Below, piece by piece: positions 60,732 to 64,000 of a DNA stretch of 64,000 nt. The DNA is taken from the NCBI GenBank assembly GCA_027484825.1, contig JAIXSE010000014.1, positions 124,001 through 188,000 on the forward strand. The letters run 5' to 3'. The position numbers and the translations under genes were made by a program. Under the pieces are notes generated by a model, which ran no database searches, was not told the DNA's origin, and saw only the letters and a list, made by a program, of their open reading frames with translations. Positions within the stretch are counted from its first letter, which is position 1. Every line of letters starts with the position of its first letter. The stretch comes from Rubrivivax sp. (GTDB lineage Bacteria > Pseudomonadota > Gammaproteobacteria > Burkholderiales > Burkholderiaceae_C).

Positions 60732-61802
60732 ATGCAGTCTGCCCCCACCACCCCCCCGACCGAGCGCCGAGACGGCCTGCTCATCGAGACCGACGTCAAC
60801 CTGAAGCCCTACAACACCTTCGGGTTGCCCGCCGTGGCCCGTCGGCTGGTGCGCATCCGGGAAGAGCTCGATGTGCGCCGGGTGGTGGACCATCCGGAAC
60901 TGGGCCGCGCCAGCAAGTTTGTGCTGGGCGGCGGCTCCAACCTGGTGTTGACCCGGGATGTGGATGCGGTCGTGCTGAAAATGGAAATCCCGGGCCTGCA
61001 GGTGGAGGAGCGGGAGGACGCCTGGATCATTGAAGCCGGGGCCGGAGTGTCCTGGCACGACGCGGTGGCGTTCTCGCTGGACCAGGGCGTGCCCGGTCTC
61101 GAGAACCTCGCGCTGATCCCAGGCACCGTGGGTGCCGCCCCGGTGCAGAACATCGGCGCCTACGGCATCGAGGTGAAGGACCGCCTGGAGAATGTGGACG
61201 TGGTGGACCTGACCACCGGCCGCCGAGTCACCCTGCCGGCGTCCGTCTGCAATTTTGGCTACCGGGACAGCGTCTTCAAGCAGACCGGCTTTGGCGGTCT
61301 GGCTGGCAAGAGCGTCATCACCAAGGTGCGCCTGCGCTGCCCCAAGCCCTGGCAGCCGCAACTGGGCTATCTGGACCTGGAGCGCAAGATGGCCGAGACC
61401 GGCATCACCGTCCCGTCCGCCCGCCAGATCTTCGACTGGGTCTGCGAGATCCGACGCGCCAAGCTGCCGGACCCGGCCCGCATCGGCAATGCCGGCAGCT
61501 TCTTCAAGAACCCGGTGGTCAGCGCCGAGCAGTGCCGCGACATCATCGCCCGCGACCCGCACATCGTTCACTACCCGATGCCGGACGGCAGCTTCAAGCT
61601 GGCGGCGGGGTGGCTGATCGACGCCTGCGGCTGGAAGGGCAAAAGCGTCGGCGGTGCGGCGGTCTACGACAAGCAGGCACTGGTGCTGGTCAACCGCGGC
61701 GAGGCCCGCGGAGCCGAAGTGGTGACGCTGGCGCGGGCCATCCAGGAAAGCGTCTACGGACGCTTCGGCATCCGGCTGGAGCCGGAGCCGGTGGTGATCT
61801 GA
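60732..61802 (+). CDS. murB: UDP-N-acetylenolpyruvoylglucosamine reductase
   Basis: A 356-residue FAD enzyme of peptidoglycan synthesis. It has KPYNTFGLPAVARRLVRI, KFVLGGGSNLVLTRDVD, GLENLALIPGTVGAAPVQNIGAYG, CNFGYRDSVFK, and the catalytic C-terminal part GNAGSFFKNPVVS and GWLIDACGWKGKSVGGAAV. It is the longer type I form, with the second FAD-binding motif and the substrate-binding domain complete. It reduces the enolpyruvyl ether with NADPH in the cytosol. It converges with the hybrid kinase gene, 21 bp away. Confidence 0.95.
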   Translation: MQSAPTTPPTERRDGLLIETDVNLKPYNTFGLPAVARRLVRIREELDVRRVVDHPELGRASKFVLGGGSNLVLTRDVDAVVLKMEIPGLQVEEREDAWIIEAGAGVSWHDAVAFSLDQGVPGLENLALIPGTVGAAPVQNIGAYGIEVKDRLENVDVVDLTTGRRVTLPASVCNFGYRDSVFKQTGFGGLAGKSVITKVRLRCPKPWQPQLGYLDLERKMAETGITVPSARQIFDWVCEIRRAKLPDPARIGNAGSFFKNPVVSAEQCRDIIARDPHIVHYPMPDGSFKLAAGWLIDACGWKGKSVGGAAVYDKQALVLVNRGEARGAEVVTLARAIQESVYGRFGIRLEPEPVVI

Positions 61803-61823
61803 GCGCAGCGAGCGGGCTGCGTT

Positions 61824-63824
61824 TCAAGCCGCCTCGGGTCTCGCCGGTCGCGCGGCCACCTGCTGCAGGCAGGCATGCAGCGCCTCCAGTTCCACCGGCT
61901 TGGACAGGAACAGGCTCACCCCAGCCTCGTCCGCCTGCTGCCGCGTTTCCTCAAAGGCGTCCGCCGAGAAAGCGATGATCGGCAACAGACCCCGCGGCGG
62001 CGGCAACTCGCGAATGGCGCGCGTGGCCTCGAAGCCGTCCATCTGCGGCGTGTGCAGGTCCATCATCACCACATCAAAGCGCTGCTGACGCACCAGCTGC
62101 AAGGCTTGCAGCCCGTTCTCGCACAGGGTGGGGTGGTGGCCCAGCTTCAACAGCATCGCCTCCACCACCAGCCGGTTGGTGGGATGGTCTTCGGACACCA
62201 GCACCTGCAGGCCGGTCACCGGCGGGTCGCGATAGTCCTGCAGCCGGGCGGGCGAGGGGGCCGCATCCGGATCAAGTGTGCCCGGCGTCTGGAATGGGGC
62301 TTCAGGCTCGGCTCTGGCGTCCGCCTTGGACGGAGTCTTGCGTTCTGCGTTGGATTCAGCCCTGGCATCGGGCATGAGCGGCCCTTGCGGTGCCAGCCGC
62401 AGCGGCAGCGCCAGGCTGAACTGGCTGCCTTGACCCGGCGCGGTCTGCACATCGATGTCGCCGCCCATGGCGCGTGCCAGTCGCCGCGAGATCTCCAGCC
62501 CGAGCCCCGCACCCCCATGTCGCCGGGACGTGCTGGCATCTCCCTGACTGAAACGCTGGAACAGCCGCGCCACCGTGGCCGAATCCATGCCCGGGCCGGT
62601 ATCGCTGACGTCGAAGATCAGCAGGTCTTCGCCCAGCGGGCCCACGCCGCAGCGCAGGCTGCAGGTCACCTGGCCGCGGTCGCAGAACTTCAGCGCGTTG
62701 CTCAGAAGGTTCAGCAGAATCTGGCGCAGCCGCGTCGGGTCGGCTTCCACCCAGCAGGGCACGTCGTCGGCCATGGACATATGCAGCGCCAGGCCCTTGG
62801 CACTGGCCTGCGGCCGGCTGAGCGCTTCCAGTTCCCGCATCAGCGCCGCCAGTTGCAGCGGCTCGGGCGCCAGGGCCAGCCCGCCCGCTTCCATGCGGGT
62901 CACATCCAGGATGTCCGCCAGCACGGCCAGCAGGTGGCGGGCGCAGTCGTTGGCGGCTTTCAGATGGTCCTGCTGCTGAGGCGTCAGCGGCGCTTCCTTC
63001 ATCAGGCCCAGCATGCCCAGCAGCCCCTGCAGCGGTGTGCGCAGCTCGTGGCTCATGTTGGCCAGAAACACCGTCTTGGCCCGGTTGGCGGCTTCCGCCT
63101 CCCGCTGGGCTTCGTGCAGGCGCTCAGCCAGGTTGTGCTGCTTCACGCCGTAGCGCTCCAAGCGGCGGAACTGGCGCACGGCCACCCACGCAAAACACAG
63201 GGTGAGGGCGGTCAGCAGCGCGGTCAGCGCCAGGCCCACCCGGCTCTGGCTGCGCACCACGGCATCCCGCTCGGTCACATCCTCGGCCACATGATGGGTG
63301 GAGGTCAGGGACAGCTCGCGGATCGGATCGGCCAGCGGCTCCATCCGGTCGATGACTTCGTTCAGCCGCTCCGGATGCTCCCGGATCAAGGCGGCATTGA
63401 GCGGCAACGCATCGGCCCAGCGGACGAAGTCCTGCGTGCGGGCGACGGTGCGCTGGTAGTCCGGATGGTGGGACAGCACCTGCGCCGCATGTTCACTCTC
63501 CACCAGGCTCAGCCGGCTGACGAAGATCTCGTAGCGCTGGGCCACCTGGTCCGGATCCACCGCCAGGCTCGGGCCGGCCGCCTGCTCCAGCGCCAGCCGA
63601 AGCTTCAGGTATTCGGTCTCGAACTGGAACAGGCTCCAGACCAGATAGTCGTCCTGGTAGCGCCGCGTGCCATTGAGCAACTGATATTGCCGCGCCTGCA
63701 GCCAGGCCACCGAGGCCAAGACCATCACCAGCACCAGGCTGATGCCGGCCATGACCAGGCGCCACCGCCGACGTGCGGCCAGATGGGCCGGGCTCAGGCC
63801 CAGGGACGTGGGGCTGCGGGTCAT
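61824..63824 (-). CDS. Hybrid sensor histidine kinase with receiver
   Basis: A 666-residue kinase. Helices near 23-42 and 198-217 enclose a helical periplasmic sensor of about 155 residues (DPDQVAQRYEIFVSRLSLVES). The H-box [19 protein letters not shown] has His259. The ATPase has NLLSNALKFCDRGQVT, DTGPGMDSATVARLFQRFSQ and RHGGAGLGLEISRRLARAMGG. A Pro/Ala/Glu-rich linker leads to a receiver with VLVSEDHPTNRLVVEAMLLKLG and VVMMDLHTPQMDGFEATRAIR. It overlaps the upstream oxidoreductase-like gene by 4 bp (ATGA), so kinase and that protein are linked. Confidence 0.9.
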   Translation of the reverse strand: MTRSPTSLGLSPAHLAARRRWRLVMAGISLVLVMVLASVAWLQARQYQLLNGTRRYQDDYLVWSLFQFETEYLKLRLALEQAAGPSLAVDPDQVAQRYEIFVSRLSLVESEHAAQVLSHHPDYQRTVARTQDFVRWADALPLNAALIREHPERLNEVIDRMEPLADPIRELSLTSTHHVAEDVTERDAVVRSQSRVGLALTALLTALTLCFAWVAVRQFRRLERYGVKQHNLAERLHEAQREAEAANRAKTVFLANMSHELRTPLQGLLGMLGLMKEAPLTPQQQDHLKAANDCARHLLAVLADILDVTRMEAGGLALAPEPLQLAALMRELEALSRPQASAKGLALHMSMADDVPCWVEADPTRLRQILLNLLSNALKFCDRGQVTCSLRCGVGPLGEDLLIFDVSDTGPGMDSATVARLFQRFSQGDASTSRRHGGAGLGLEISRRLARAMGGDIDVQTAPGQGSQFSLALPLRLAPQGPLMPDARAESNAERKTPSKADARAEPEAPFQTPGTLDPDAAPSPARLQDYRDPPVTGLQVLVSEDHPTNRLVVEAMLLKLGHHPTLCENGLQALQLVRQQRFDVVMMDLHTPQMDGFEATRAIRELPPPRGLLPIIAFSADAFEETRQQADEAGVSLFLSKPVELEALHACLQQVAARPARPEAA

Positions 63825-64000
63825 CGCAGATCCAGGCGCTTGAGCTGCCAGGCCGACCGGCCGTAGTAGAGGCTGCTGCGCAGCTCCGGATGCCGGTCGA
63901 AGGGATAGATGATGAACAGTGGGCCCTTGTCGCGCAGCGGCATGGGCTTGTCGTCCATCAGGCGGGCGACGATGACGTCATAGCGCTGCGCATCCTCCAC
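63821..64000 (-). CDS. C-terminus of a molybdopterin-oxidoreductase-like protein (cut by edge)
   Basis: Sixty codons at the right edge, on the minus strand. They include RLMDDKPMPLRDKGPLFIIY, RHPELRSSLYYGRSAWQLKR and the stop. This resembles the end of small proteins with an oxidoreductase molybdopterin-binding fold that occur upstream of such kinases ('D.GP.(F/W).IYP' and 'SxWQLKRI'). The bulk of the gene lies beyond the window. The stop overlaps the kinase start by 4 bp, suggesting the protein helps the kinase to sense its signal. Confidence 0.6.
   Translation of the reverse strand: MEDAQRYDVIVARLMDDKPMPLRDKGPLFIIYPFDRHPELRSSLYYGRSAWQLKRLDLR

Noticed and set aside
61875-63866. A 663-codon open frame opposite the hybrid kinase
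   Set aside because: Shadow of a real kinase gene with all expected motifs on the other strand.
1-64000. CRISPR arrays, tRNA or rRNA genes
   Set aside because: No regularly spaced repeat of 25-40 bp was seen, and no cloverleaf with a TTC-type T-arm or rRNA core sequence was recognised by reading.

Overview
The window is GC-rich DNA, by eye mostly in the upper 60s percent, with dense coding. It reads as the chromosome of a betaproteobacterium of the order Burkholderiales, most like the Roseateles/Mitsuaria/Leptothrix side of the Comamonadaceae-type lineages. The basis is the divergent yajQ/murB pair, the PEP-CTERM/PrsT surface system, MHS-type transporters, many orphan and hybrid histidine kinases, and core genes (ileS, ribF, lspA, ilvD, murB) of betaproteobacterial type. 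The placement is inference; there is no rRNA in the window. I saw no tRNA, rRNA or CRISPR array.

Layout. 1-7.0 kb: an RluA-type pseudouridine synthase (cut by the edge), an exported GH109/Gfo-Idh-MocA protein, a dual-specificity phosphatase, a three-gene operon (questin-oxidase-like protein, MFS exporter, cysteine-rich HTH regulator), then a YbaK/DUF1289/HCCA-isomerase operon. 7.3-12.2 kb: an MHS transporter with a clear terminator, then a tandem pair of 433-residue proteins that look like YopJ/C55 type III effectors. Each is preceded by a HrpL-like promoter box, and a dead remnant of a neighbouring small membrane-protein gene lies between them. 12.2-31.9 kb: signalling genes (four histidine kinases here, a fifth at 61.8 kb, and a degenerate GGDEF protein), an SDR/quinone reductase pair, lspA, a Cache-kinase/NarL regulator/cstA/yjiX carbon-starvation cluster, a hydroxypyruvate-isomerase-like gene, ileS and ribF. 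32.2-35.9 kb: a second tandem pair of paralogues, each with two YopH-like tyrosine-phosphatase folds. Three of the four signature loops have serine in place of the catalytic cysteine. 35.9-43.2 kb: metabolic genes (RsuA-type synthase, P1 peptidase, two acyl-CoA dehydrogenases, isoaspartyl peptidase, ilvD).

43.5-55.4 kb is an accessory region, with more AT-rich stretches. It holds a 702-residue DUF4304-containing protein of unknown role, two small exported proteins, small orphan genes including an Imm32-like one, a complete IS21-family element with 52-bp ends but no visible target duplication, truncated genes on its right side, and a 1258-residue protein joining a PD-(D/E)XK-like nuclease domain to a P-loop ATPase and a long helical C-terminus. 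That design is typical of Avs-like antiphage STAND proteins. 55.6-64 kb returns to the core: a small lipoprotein, a PEP-CTERM protein with a good sigma-54 promoter, prsT, yajQ, murB, a hybrid kinase and the end of a molybdopterin-oxidoreductase-like gene.

The most unusual content is the two paralogous pairs of host-directed-looking proteins (acetyltransferase-like and phosphatase-like), which suggests a type III secretion system elsewhere in the genome, and the single-gene defence candidate in the accessory region.
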